NCBI RefSeq assembly: GCF_038397725.1 | Contig: NZ_CP151634.1 | Span: 3,286,001-3,350,000, forward strand | Source of the DNA: Microbacterium sp. LWO13-1.2 | GTDB taxonomy: Bacteria > Actinomycetota > Actinomycetes > Actinomycetales > Microbacteriaceae | Direction: 5' to 3' | Length of the DNA stretch: 64,000 nucleotides | In this document: piece after piece, positions 54,318-62,659 of the stretch | Position numbering within the stretch: the first letter of the stretch is position 1 | Layout: each line of letters begins with the position of its first letter | The notes under the pieces: generated by a model | Seen by the model: the letters and a program-made list of their open reading frames with translations, nothing else | Databases searched by the model: none | Told to the model about the DNA's origin: nothing | Position numbers and translations under genes: made by a program

Positions 54318-55295
54318 TCAGCGCGTGGTGCCGTGCACCTTCGGAAGTGCGCCGCCCGCAGCCGCGTTGCGGTCGGGGCGGAAGTTGGAGAAGTCGGCAC
54401 CGGGCACATCGTTCACGAGGTCGAGTTCGTCCTCGATGAGCGCGGCTTCCCACTCCTCCGGCCCCACGAGAGGCAGGCGGACGCGCGGGCTGGAGATGCG
54501 GCCGAGGCCGTGCAGGATGTACTTCGCAGCCACGGTGCCCGGAACGTGGGTCATGACCGCACGGACGAGCGGCTCGAGGCGCTTGTGCTCGGCCGTGGCG
54601 GCGGCCAGGTCTCCACGGTTCACCGCGTCGACGATGGCACGGTACGGGGCCGCGGCGACGTTCGCTGTGACGCCGATGAGACCGGCTGCGCCGATCGAGA
54701 GGTGCGGAAGCACGTTGGCGTCGTCACCCGAGAAGTACATCAGGTCGGTCTGATTGAGCACGCGGCTGACCTCGGAGAAGTCCCCCTTGGCGTCCTTCAC
54801 GGCGAGGATGTTGGGGTGCTTGGCCAGGCGCATGATCGTCTCGTACTTGATCGGAACACCGGTGCGACCCGGGATGTCGTAGAGGATCACCGGCAGGTCG
54901 GTCGCGTCCGCGACCATGCGGAAGTGCGTCAGGATGCCGGCCTGGGTGGGCTTGTTGTAGTACGGCGTGACGATCATGATGCCGTCCGCGCCGGCCTTCT
55001 CGCTGGCCTTGTAGAGCTCGATCGCGTGGGCCGTCTCGTTCGACCCGCCCCCGGTGATGATCTTCGCGCGTCCGGCGGCGACGGACTTGCCGACCTCGAC
55101 GAGCTTGAGCTTCTCAGGGTCGGTCAGGGTCGAGGTCTCGCCGGTCGTTCCCGTCACGACGATGCCGTCCGCACCCGCGGTGATGACGTCATCGATGTGC
55201 TTCTCGACCGCGGGCCAGTCGACTTCGCCGTCGGCCGTCATCGGAGTGACGAGCGCGACGAGAACCTGTCCGAATGGATTACCCGAGTGCGTCAT
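54318..55295 (-). CDS. dapA: 4-hydroxy-tetrahydrodipicolinate synthase
   Basis: 325 residues. Condenses pyruvate and aspartate semialdehyde, first committed step of lysine/DAP synthesis. VTGTTGETSTLT, PVILYDIPGRTGVPI (Tyr) and ILAVKDAKGDFSE (Schiff-base Lys) are visible. RNase J follows about 70 bp downstream, an order seen in other actinobacteria. Confidence 0.96.
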   Translation of the reverse strand: MTHSGNPFGQVLVALVTPMTADGEVDWPAVEKHIDDVITAGADGIVVTGTTGETSTLTDPEKLKLVEVGKSVAAGRAKIITGGGSNETAHAIELYKASEKAGADGIMIVTPYYNKPTQAGILTHFRMVADATDLPVILYDIPGRTGVPIKYETIMRLAKHPNILAVKDAKGDFSEVSRVLNQTDLMYFSGDDANVLPHLSIGAAGLIGVTANVAAAPYRAIVDAVNRGDLAAATAEHKRLEPLVRAVMTHVPGTVAAKYILHGLGRISSPRVRLPLVGPEEWEAALIEDELDLVNDVPGADFSNFRPDRNAAAGGALPKVHGTTR

Positions 55296-55323
55296 GGTCC
55301 CAGCGTATCGTTTCGGATGCCGC

Positions 55324-55755
55324 TCACCCAGACGGAACGACCCTGATCACGTCACCGCGCGCGACGCTGACCTTCCCGCTCAGCACAAGCCCGGCATTCA
55401 CGCCCTCGGATGCTTCGCTCGACCGCTTGCCGAAGAGCTCTACGGCCGCGATGCGGGAAACCGCGTGCTCGGCGCCGCGGCGAAGGATGACGACGGTGTC
55501 GTCGACGCGGACGGTGCCAGCGGAGACTGTTCCGGTCGCGACGATTCCTCGGCCCGTGATCGTGAACACATCCTCGACCGCCAGTTCCCCTCCGGACGTG
55601 TATTGCGACGGGGAGAACACCGGACTCGCTGGTCTCGCCTCGACGGCGACGCCCTCCACCATGGCCGTCAGTCGAGCGGCCTCCGCCTCGTTGTAGCGGC
55701 GGAGAATCTCGCCGGCATCCTGTGGATCGCGCTTCTTCCCGAACAACCAGCCCAT
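55324..55755 (-). CDS. EF-Tu domain 2-like small protein
   Basis: 143 residues, MGWLFGKKRDPQDAGEILRRYN then a beta-barrel region ELAVEDVFTITGRGIVATGTVSAGTVRVDDTVVILRRG, which is the pattern of translation-factor domain 2 (GRGxVATGxV). No GTPase domain. Possibly a stand-alone barrel that binds RNA or protein; function unknown. It lies just upstream of dapA on the same strand. Confidence 0.8.
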   Translation of the reverse strand: MGWLFGKKRDPQDAGEILRRYNEAEAARLTAMVEGVAVEARPASPVFSPSQYTSGGELAVEDVFTITGRGIVATGTVSAGTVRVDDTVVILRRGAEHAVSRIAAVELFGKRSSEASEGVNAGLVLSGKVSVARGDVIRVVPSG

Positions 55756-55805
55756 GCGGTCGATCCTAGGGAATGCCCCGCCTCGACCGCTCGCCCTGCT
55801 CGAGC

Positions 55806-56567
55806 TCAGAAGCGACCGCGGCGGCCGGCGCCGGCGAGCAACGACGCCGGGAGCACTCGGGTGAGGGCGACGATCGCCTTGTAGCGCCACGACGGCACCG
55901 ACACCGATCGTCCGAGCGCAGCGTCGCGGAGCCCCTGTCGCACCACTGCTCGAGCATCCAGCCACATCCACGAGGGAACCCCCTCCTGGCCCGGCGGCAG
56001 CCCCATCTGCTCGTGGAACGAGGTGTGCGTGAAGCCAGGGCACAGCGCGGTGACGGTGACTCCGTCACGCGCGTATTCGACATTCGCCCAGCGGCTGAAG
56101 CCGACGAGCCATGCCTTGCATGCGGAATAGGTCGAACGCGGGATGAATGCGGCCACGGACGCCACGTTCACGATCCGACCTCCGCGACCACGCATTCCTT
56201 GCAGCGCGGCGTGCGTGAGGCGCATCGGCGCCTCGACGTGGAGACGCAGGTGACGCACTTCATCGGCGAGATCATTGTCGGCGAACCGCAACGACAGCCC
56301 GAAGCCAGCGTTGTTGATGAGCAGATCCACTGGCGCGTCGGCATCCGTCAGCAGCGATGCCACCCGCTCGAGCTCCGCCTCGTCAGTGAGATCGGCCGGC
56401 ACCACTTCCACCGCGACACCGTGCGCACTGCGCAACTCGGAAGCCAGCGATTCCAGGTTCTCGGCCGAGCGTGCCACGAGGATCAGATCCGCCTGACGAC
56501 GCGCGAGCTGACGGGCGAACTCCGCCCCGAGCCCTGCGCTCGCCCCGGTGATCAGTGCGGTGGGCAT
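55806..56567 (-). CDS. Short-chain dehydrogenase/reductase
   Basis: 253 residues. TALITGASAGLGAEFARQLA (cofactor motif), NNAGFG, and the catalytic Tyr-x-x-x-Lys in STYSACKAWL. A basic C-terminal end (AGAGRRGRF) is present. Its ATG shares one base with the folA stop, so it is part of the thyA-folA unit. Substrate unknown. Confidence 0.88.
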   Translation of the reverse strand: MPTALITGASAGLGAEFARQLARRQADLILVARSAENLESLASELRSAHGVAVEVVPADLTDEAELERVASLLTDADAPVDLLINNAGFGLSLRFADNDLADEVRHLRLHVEAPMRLTHAALQGMRGRGGRIVNVASVAAFIPRSTYSACKAWLVGFSRWANVEYARDGVTVTALCPGFTHTSFHEQMGLPPGQEGVPSWMWLDARAVVRQGLRDAALGRSVSVPSWRYKAIVALTRVLPASLLAGAGRRGRF

Positions 56568-57043
56568 CAGCGCTCGTACCCCAGGAAGCGGTAGCGGACG
56601 CCGGTGCGGGAGGTCTGCCACTCCCCCTCGTCAACGAGTCGCCATCCGGCCTTCGATGGCGCGTACGCATCGCCGGCGACCTGGAGTTCGAGTTCGGTGA
56701 CCTCAAGCCGATCGGCATCGCCGATCACCTGTCGGAAGATCTCGGCTCCACCGATGATCCACACACGATCCTGTCCGCGTACGGCCTCCGTGACGGTCGC
56801 CGCGCGACGCGCTCCGTCCGCTGCCCAATCCTGCTGGCGCGTGATCACGATGTTCTCCCGGCCGGCCAGCGGCCGGAAGCGCTCGGGCAGCGAATCCCAG
56901 GTCTTCCGCCCCATCACGACCGGGGCGCCGAGGGTGACCTCTTTGAAATGGGCGAGATCCTCCGGCACATGCCACGGCATACCGCCCTCGGCGCCGATGA
57001 CCCCGCCGTCCGCCTCGGCCCAGACCAGGCCGACCCAGGTCAT
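56567..57043 (-). CDS. folA: Dihydrofolate reductase
   Basis: 158 residues. [30 protein letters not shown] at the start, [11 protein letters not shown], and [26 protein letters not shown]. Reduces the dihydrofolate made by ThyA, whose gene overlaps the folA start by 4 bp. Confidence 0.95.
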   Translation of the reverse strand: MTWVGLVWAEADGGVIGAEGGMPWHVPEDLAHFKEVTLGAPVVMGRKTWDSLPERFRPLAGRENIVITRQQDWAADGARRAATVTEAVRGQDRVWIIGGAEIFRQVIGDADRLEVTELELQVAGDAYAPSKAGWRLVDEGEWQTSRTGVRYRFLGYER

Positions 57044-57849
57044 ACGGCGACCGCCGCTCGGATCGGCGCGTGGTGCTGATAGTCCTCCACCACGAAGTCA
57101 TCGAAGCGGTAGTCGGAGATCGACTCCGGGGTGCGGGCGAACCGCAGCTTCGGGTAGGGGTATGCGTCGCGGGTGAGCTGCTCGCGCACCTGATCGACGT
57201 GGTTGTCGTAGATGTGGCAGTCGCCGCCGGTCCAGACGAAGTCGCCGGGTTCGAGACCGACCTGCTGGGCGATCATCATCGTGAGCAGCGCGTAGGAGGC
57301 GATGTTGAACGGAACGCCGAGGAAGAGATCGGCGCTGCGCTGATACAGCTGGCAGGAGAGCTTGCCGTCGGCGACGTAGAACTGGAACAGTGCGTGGCAC
57401 GGGGCGAGCGCCATGTCCGGGATATCGGCCGGGTTCCAGGCGGAGACGATCAGCCGACGCGAGTCCGGAGTGCGACGGATCTGCTCGATGACGTCGGAGA
57501 GCTGATCGATGCTCTCTCCGTCGGGCGTCGGCCATGAGCGCCATTGGACGCCGTAGACCGGGCCCAGGTCGCCGGAGGCATCCGCCCACTCATCCCAGAT
57601 CGTGACGCCGTTCTCCTGCAGCCAGCGCACATTCGAATCGCCGCGGAGGAACCAGAGCAGTTCGTACGCGATTGACTTGAAATGCACGCGCTTCGTCGTG
57701 ATCAGCGGGAACCCCTGCGCGAGGTCGAAGCGGATCTGCCGGCCGAAGACGCTCGTGGTCCCGGTGCCGGTGCGATCCGACTTGTGCGTGCCGGACTCCA
57801 GCACGTCGCGGAGCAGGTCTTCATACGGCGTCGGGACGGCTGCGCTCAT
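57040..57849 (-). CDS. thyA: Thymidylate synthase
   Basis: 269 residues. Makes dTMP from dUMP and methylene-tetrahydrofolate. The catalytic Cys is in [33 protein letters not shown] and [12 protein letters not shown] are the dUMP-binding motifs. ATG 57849 begins [20 protein letters not shown] as in orthologues. Confidence 0.96.
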   Translation of the reverse strand: MSAAVPTPYEDLLRDVLESGTHKSDRTGTGTTSVFGRQIRFDLAQGFPLITTKRVHFKSIAYELLWFLRGDSNVRWLQENGVTIWDEWADASGDLGPVYGVQWRSWPTPDGESIDQLSDVIEQIRRTPDSRRLIVSAWNPADIPDMALAPCHALFQFYVADGKLSCQLYQRSADLFLGVPFNIASYALLTMMIAQQVGLEPGDFVWTGGDCHIYDNHVDQVREQLTRDAYPYPKLRFARTPESISDYRFDDFVVEDYQHHAPIRAAVAV

Positions 57850-57956
57850 GACTGCCACGATACCCGCACCCGTGTGGAGGAGGGGCACGGGGCGCGCGAT
57901 CGTCATGGTCGGAAACAACGGCCCGCACCTGCCGATCCGCGTCGTACTCTCGATCC

Positions 57957-58370
57957 ATGTCGCCGGAAATCGCACTCGCGGTCGCGGGAGCACTCCTCGT
58001 GCTCACCGTGCTCCTCGGTGTGGTGCTGCGCCGCCGCGAAGGACGACGGGTGGATGCAGGGGAACTGCGGTTGCACCCGGCCGACGTCTCCGAATCCGAG
58101 CGCGGCTCGAGGGCGACGCTCGTGCAGTTCAGCACCGAGATGTGCACGCGGTGCCCCCATGTGCGGCGGATGCTGCACAGCTATGCCGAGCACCACGACG
58201 GCCTCCGGCACGTCGAGGTGGACCTCACGCACCGCCCCGACCTGTCGGCGCGGTACAAGGTGCTGCAGACGCCGACCACGTTCCTCGTGGACGATGCCGG
58301 GCGCGTCCGCGCCCGTTTCCACGGCGTGCCGCACCGGCACGCACTCACCGAGGCCCTCGCCGCCGTCTGA
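57957..58370 (+). CDS. Membrane-anchored thioredoxin-like protein
   Basis: 137 residues. An N-terminal TM segment ([20 protein letters not shown], 5-24), then a thioredoxin fold with the active-site motif CTRC ([15 protein letters not shown]) and the cis-Pro loop TPTTFLVD. The membrane topology suggests the domain faces out or the helix is uncleaved. Followed by a DUF4395 gene and an OsmC gene on the same strand. Confidence 0.85.
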   Translation: MSPEIALAVAGALLVLTVLLGVVLRRREGRRVDAGELRLHPADVSESERGSRATLVQFSTEMCTRCPHVRRMLHSYAEHHDGLRHVEVDLTHRPDLSARYKVLQTPTTFLVDDAGRVRARFHGVPHRHALTEALAAV

Positions 58371-58391
58371 GGCGCGCAGACAGGAGCAGAG

Positions 58392-58970
58392 ATGACCACT
58401 CCCGCAGGCATCGACCCGCGCGGTCCGCGCTTCGCCGCGAGCGTCACGGCAGCATTGCTGCTTCTCGCGACATTCCTCGGACTGATCGGGATCTCGACCG
58501 CCAGAGGGCCGGCCGCGTTCGGCTGGTTCGCCTATCAACCGAACGCCGACGCCACGTTCGTACCCGGTGGCGACTGGGCGATCCAGGCGGCCGGCATCGG
58601 CCAGCGCGCCCTCGATCCAGGCTTCCTGCTCACCCTCGTGATCGCGCTCCTCTTCCTGTGGAGCGTCGTCTCCCCGACGACGGCGCCGTGGGGCGTGCTG
58701 TTCCGTCGCGCCATCCGCCCCCGTCTCTCGCCGCCGAGCGAGCTGGAGGACCCGCGTCCCCCACGGTTCGCGCAGGGCGTCGGCCTCTTCGTGGTCGGTA
58801 TCGGGCTGGTTCTGCATCTGGCCGGGGTGCCCTGGGCACTGCCGATCGCCACAGCCGCAGCCTTCATCGCCGCATTCTTCAACGCCGCGTTCGCCTTCTG
58901 CCTCGGCTGCCAGATCTATCTGCTGCTGCAGCGCGCCGGAGTCGTCGGCCGCGCACCATCTGCCGCCTGA
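58392..58970 (+). CDS. DUF4395 membrane protein
   Basis: 192 residues, four TM segments; starts with IDPRGPRFAASVTAALLLLATFL, the DUF4395 signature. A cytoplasmic loop (RPRLSPPSELEDPRPPRFAQG) separates two TM pairs. A Cys in the last TM (CLGCQIY motif) forms a CxxC. DUF4395 members are often next to thioredoxin-like genes; function not known. Confidence 0.85.
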   Translation: MTTPAGIDPRGPRFAASVTAALLLLATFLGLIGISTARGPAAFGWFAYQPNADATFVPGGDWAIQAAGIGQRALDPGFLLTLVIALLFLWSVVSPTTAPWGVLFRRAIRPRLSPPSELEDPRPPRFAQGVGLFVVGIGLVLHLAGVPWALPIATAAAFIAAFFNAAFAFCLGCQIYLLLQRAGVVGRAPSAA

Positions 58971-59052
58971 ATCCGGTTCCCTCCCCTGTGCTCGCTCGAT
59001 AGGCTGGCGAGACAGCGCTACCGCCCATGGGAGCGCGAGAACCGGAGGAATC

Positions 59053-59478
59053 ATGCCCGTCACCAGTGAAGCCGCCGCCACCTGGACCGGATCTCTCTTC
59101 GAGGGGTCGGGCACCGTCGCGTTCTCGTCGTCGAAGCTCGGCACTTTCCCGATCGACTGGAAGGCCCGCAGCGAGGGCAGCGACACCACGACCACGCCGG
59201 AAGAGCTGATCGCCGCCGCACACGCGTCCTGCTTCAGCATGGCGTTCTCCAACATGCTGGCTGAGAACGGCACCCCGCCGGAGCGTCTCAACACCACGGC
59301 CTCCGTGACGTTCAAGCCGGGTACCGGGATCACCGGCAGTCACCTCAACGTGAACGCCGTGGTCGCCGGGATCACCCCGGAGAAGTTCCAGGAGCTTGCG
59401 AACGGCGCGAAGGCCGGTTGCCCGGTCTCTCAGGCACTCGCGGCGATCGAGATCACCCTCGAGGCGACTCTGGCCTGA
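59053..59478 (+). CDS. OsmC family peroxidase
   Basis: 141 residues. The two redox cysteines are in AAHASCFSMAFSNML and KAGCPVSQALAAI; EGSDTTTTPEELIAAAHA precedes. OsmC-type enzymes reduce organic hydroperoxides. Its own GGAGG lies before the ATG. It converges with the gene at 59480. Confidence 0.93.
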   Translation: MPVTSEAAATWTGSLFEGSGTVAFSSSKLGTFPIDWKARSEGSDTTTTPEELIAAAHASCFSMAFSNMLAENGTPPERLNTTASVTFKPGTGITGSHLNVNAVVAGITPEKFQELANGAKAGCPVSQALAAIEITLEATLA

Positions 59479-59479
59479 T

Positions 59480-59920
59480 CTACCGGGCGATCCGCTCCAA
59501 GCGGATCGCCGAGCGGATGCTGGCCCGGGCGTCCTTGCGATGCCCGGCAGCATCCTGCACCACGCCCAGACGGTAGCGGGCGCGCCATTCCTCCGGCGCA
59601 GCGTCCGCCTCGGCTGTGTAGCGGGCCAGCAGCGGCTCCGCATCCGCCCGAGCCACGCGACCACTGGGAGTGAGTTCCGTCTCCGCCTCCGGCATCCCGC
59701 CCTCGGCGTCGAGCGTCCGTCCGAGCCGGTCCGCGGCGAATCCGAACTGCATCTCACGGATCAGAGCCCAGGCGCCCAGTGGCGCCAGGACGACGAGCGC
59801 GATACCCATCCCGATAGACACCGGCGTTCCGACCGCGATGAACATCACCGCGAGCCAAACCGCGACCGCGAGGTAGAGCAGCAGGGCGGCGCCCATCAGG
59901 CCCACGCCGATGCGCGACAT
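59480..59920 (-). CDS. Membrane protein, unknown function
   Basis: 146 residues, two TM segments (LMGAALLLYLAVAVWLAVMFI and SIGMGIALVVLAPLGAWALI), then a helical cytoplasmic tail (YTAEADAAPEEWRARYRLGVVQDAAGHRKDARASIRSAIRLE) with a TPR-like helix pair. The ATG at 59920 shares a base with the dapB stop; a GTG at 59923 is possible. Not recognised. Confidence 0.7.
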   Translation of the reverse strand: MSRIGVGLMGAALLLYLAVAVWLAVMFIAVGTPVSIGMGIALVVLAPLGAWALIREMQFGFAADRLGRTLDAEGGMPEAETELTPSGRVARADAEPLLARYTAEADAAPEEWRARYRLGVVQDAAGHRKDARASIRSAIRLERIAR

Positions 59921-60660
59921 CACGAGCGGATGCCGATGTCGATCATGTTCTCCAGGCCCACCACGACGCCGGTGGCGTTCAGAGCGAACGGCACGGCGAG
60001 GCGGATGCCGGGCGCATAGGCCAGCGCCGGCTCGATCGTGTCATGCGTGAACGTCAGCGACTCCCCCGGGCCGGAGAGGATCACGTCCTGCTTGGCAACG
60101 ACGCCCGGGCGCCTCAGCGAGTGGATGGGCACGGTGCCGACCTGCTGTCCACGGGCACGCTGGTCGGCATGCGGGGCGCTCACCGGCCCCTGCTCCGCGC
60201 GGGCTGCAGCGATGAGCTCAGCGGTTCGGACCGCGGTACCGCTGGGAGAGTCGATCTTCGTCTCCCGATGCGCCTCGACGATCTCGGCCGAGTCGAAGAA
60301 CGGCGCAGCTGCGGCAGCGAGTGCCGACCCCAGCACCGAGCCGAGGGAGAAGTTCGGGATGAAGACAGCACCGGTGCCGGCGGCCTCCACGAGGGGACGG
60401 ATCAGGGCGATCCGCTCCGACGACCAGCCGGAGGTCGCGACCAGCACGTTGATGCCGCGTTCGACCGACGCGCGGACGATGTCGATGCTCACCTGCGGGG
60501 TGGACGCATCGACGACAAGATCCGCACCGTCGAGCTCGGAGAGGTCACTCGCGGAAGTCAGGACACGGCTGACCTCGAAACCCTCGAGTTCGTCGATCAC
60601 GCCGTTGATGATCGTGCCGAGCTTCCCTGTTCCGCCGACGAGTGCTACCTGCGTGGTCAT
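59920..60660 (-). CDS. dapB: 4-hydroxy-tetrahydrodipicolinate reductase
   Basis: 246 residues. Next step after DapA. VALVGGTGKLGTIIN (nucleotide binding), NFSLGSVLGSALAAAAA, and EAHRETKIDSPSGTA with the catalytic His and Lys region. It is coupled to the membrane protein at 59480. Confidence 0.95.
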   Translation of the reverse strand: MTTQVALVGGTGKLGTIINGVIDELEGFEVSRVLTSASDLSELDGADLVVDASTPQVSIDIVRASVERGINVLVATSGWSSERIALIRPLVEAAGTGAVFIPNFSLGSVLGSALAAAAAPFFDSAEIVEAHRETKIDSPSGTAVRTAELIAAARAEQGPVSAPHADQRARGQQVGTVPIHSLRRPGVVAKQDVILSGPGESLTFTHDTIEPALAYAPGIRLAVPFALNATGVVVGLENMIDIGIRS

Positions 60661-60728
60661 GCGTCCAGTCTATTTCGCTGCATGCTTCGCCGTCCGCGCG
60701 GCGCGGCGGCATCGCACGAGTCTCTGAA

Positions 60729-61331
60729 TCAGACCGGCATCGCGTCAGGGACACCGGTGCGCAGTTCGACCGGGAGATGACCGGTGTCGTTGTGGGTCAG
60801 CAGCGTCCACGGGCGCCCCTGCTTCTGCGCGATCACGGTGAGGCCACAATGTGCCTGGTTCAGCGTCATCCACCGCCACTCCGGCGTTCCCAACACCTCG
60901 CGCACGAACCACGAGATCACGAAGTTGTGGGTGATGAGCACCTCGTGGACTTCTCCGGTCTTGCGCACCAGGAACTCGTTCACCGCGTCGGCCATCTGCG
61001 CGCGACCCGCCTCGATCTCGGCCTCGGTGATCGACCCGAAGAACGGCTCGAAAGCCGCAGGGGTCTCCTCCGTCATGCCGGTGGGAACGCAGTCGAACAG
61101 CAGCGCCGTCGGCTCCGGGTCGACAGAGGGCAGCCGCGCGGCGATGGCTCTCGCCGTCTCGTTCGCCCGCAGCAACGGGGAATGCCATACGGCGTCGAGC
61201 GGGAGCCCGGAGAGCCGGTCGGCGATCAATTCCGCCTGACGCTGCCCCCGTGGCGAAAGAGGTCCATCGGTGAGGCCGTGCTCGGCATCCTGATGTTCAC
61301 CATGTCTGACCAGATATATATAGTGCGTCAC
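60729..61331 (-). CDS. Histidine phosphatase family protein
   Basis: 200 residues from GTG 61331 (THYIYLVRHGEHQDAEHG). The RHG motif holds the phosphorylated His; PLSPRGQRQAELIADRL, WHSPLLRANETARAIA and LITHNFVISWFV are family-typical. Phosphoglycerate-mutase-like fold; substrate unknown. Confidence 0.88.
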   Translation of the reverse strand: MTHYIYLVRHGEHQDAEHGLTDGPLSPRGQRQAELIADRLSGLPLDAVWHSPLLRANETARAIAARLPSVDPEPTALLFDCVPTGMTEETPAAFEPFFGSITEAEIEAGRAQMADAVNEFLVRKTGEVHEVLITHNFVISWFVREVLGTPEWRWMTLNQAHCGLTVIAQKQGRPWTLLTHNDTGHLPVELRTGVPDAMPV

Positions 61332-61411
61332 AACTCGCTCGCTTCGTCGCCCGCATTCGCTGGACGTCGTTCCACCATATGCCACGCATATGACAAGCGT
61401 GTGACGCGACG

Positions 61412-62449
61412 TCAGTTCCCGACGCGGTTGAGATCGGCGACCTGCGCGCGTGACAGGGTGACGCCCGCGCCTTGCATCAGCTCGTCGACATGGTCGGTCG
61501 CGAAGGTGTTCACGATGGGTGCGACGATCGTCCGCTGCGCGAGCAGCCAGGCGATCGAGACGGCGGCCACGGGCACGCCGAGGTCGCCCGCGACCTGGTC
61601 GAGCGCGCGCAGGATGCGGATACCGCGGCGATTCAGTTGTTCACGCAGCTGCTCTCCTCTGACCCCCTGCGATGTCATGCCCTTACGGCGGTGACGCCCG
61701 GAGAGGAAGCCGTGCTCGAGCGCGTGCGACGGGGTGACCGCGAGATTCTGCGCACCGGCGACGAGACGGAGGTCTCCTTCGAAGGGCTGGCGGCGCACCA
61801 GGTTGTATGGCGCGTCAATCACCTCGATGCGCGGGTAGCCCGCGGCGGCCAGGATGCGCGCCTCGACCAATCGCTCCGGCGCGAAACCGAAGGCGCCGAT
61901 GGCGCCGATCTTTCCGGCATCCACGAGCCACTCCACGGTCGCGAGGGTGTCCTCGAGGTTCGTGGTCGCGTCGAGCGTCGCGTCGAGGTAGAGCACATCG
62001 ATGCGCTCGACACCGAGCCGCGTGAGCGACCCCTCGACGGCCCGGACCAGGTTCACCGAGCCGAGGCCCGGATTGTCGGCGTGCGCGCCGATGCGCACGC
62101 TGAGGAGCGTGCGATCACGGTGGCCGCGCGATCGCAGCCACTGACCGATGATGTGCTCGCTGCGTCCGCCGGAGAAGCCGTCGGCCGTGTGGATGGCGTT
62201 GCCGCCGAACTCGATGTAGCGATCGAGGATGCCGTGGCTGGTCTCCAGATCGACGTTCCAGCCGAACTCCGCGGCGCCCAGCATCATCGGGAAAGTCTCG
62301 AAACCGGTCTCGCCCAGAGGGACGCGAATGGTCTCACCGATGCCCGGACCGACCACCGGAATCGGGGCCGAGGGATGTTCGGAGAGCTGCTCCGGTGCGC
62401 GCTCGGTGGAGGCTCCTGGGCCTGCACTGAACAACCGCATACTCTTCAC
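61412..62449 (-). CDS. Aldo/keto reductase-fold protein lacking the catalytic tetrad
   Basis: 345 residues. Overall AKR layout is clear (VPLGETGFETFPMMLGAAEFGWNVD, GGRSEHIIGQWLRSRGHRDRTLLSVRIG, LTRLGVERIDVLYLDATLD, IGAIGAFGFAPERLVEA). All four tetrad positions differ: Asp to His in HTAD, Tyr to Phe in GFSGGRSE, Lys to Arg in SVRIG, His to Asp in LYLDATLD. The C-terminal NADPH motif (GxRxxxHLxEN) is also not evident. A 35-residue N-terminal extension precedes the fold. Probably non-catalytic. Confidence 0.85.
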   Translation of the reverse strand: MKSMRLFSAGPGASTERAPEQLSEHPSAPIPVVGPGIGETIRVPLGETGFETFPMMLGAAEFGWNVDLETSHGILDRYIEFGGNAIHTADGFSGGRSEHIIGQWLRSRGHRDRTLLSVRIGAHADNPGLGSVNLVRAVEGSLTRLGVERIDVLYLDATLDATTNLEDTLATVEWLVDAGKIGAIGAFGFAPERLVEARILAAAGYPRIEVIDAPYNLVRRQPFEGDLRLVAGAQNLAVTPSHALEHGFLSGRHRRKGMTSQGVRGEQLREQLNRRGIRILRALDQVAGDLGVPVAAVSIAWLLAQRTIVAPIVNTFATDHVDELMQGAGVTLSRAQVADLNRVGN

Positions 62450-62605
62450 CCCCGCGTCAGCCGGGTCTCACCCCGGCTTGCGTACTACCGAATGCACCCC
62501 CCGGTGCGTACTTCGAGGGTAAGCGAGATCGGCGAACGTCCCGTCCAATCCGGGGAACGGCGCGAAAACTTCCGATAACGGTTTGATCACATCAGATACG
62601 ACGAA

Positions 62606-62643
62606 GACCCGGGTTTCGGCCGTTGCCGACCGAAACCCGGGTC
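62606..62643 (-). terminator. Terminator downstream of pnp
   Basis: 14-bp perfect stem GACCCGGGTTTCGG (62606-62619) / CCGAAACCCGGGTC (62630-62643), 10-nt loop, 16 bp after the pnp stop. Confidence 0.85.
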
Positions 62644-62659
62644 TGTGGAACGTCAGTGC

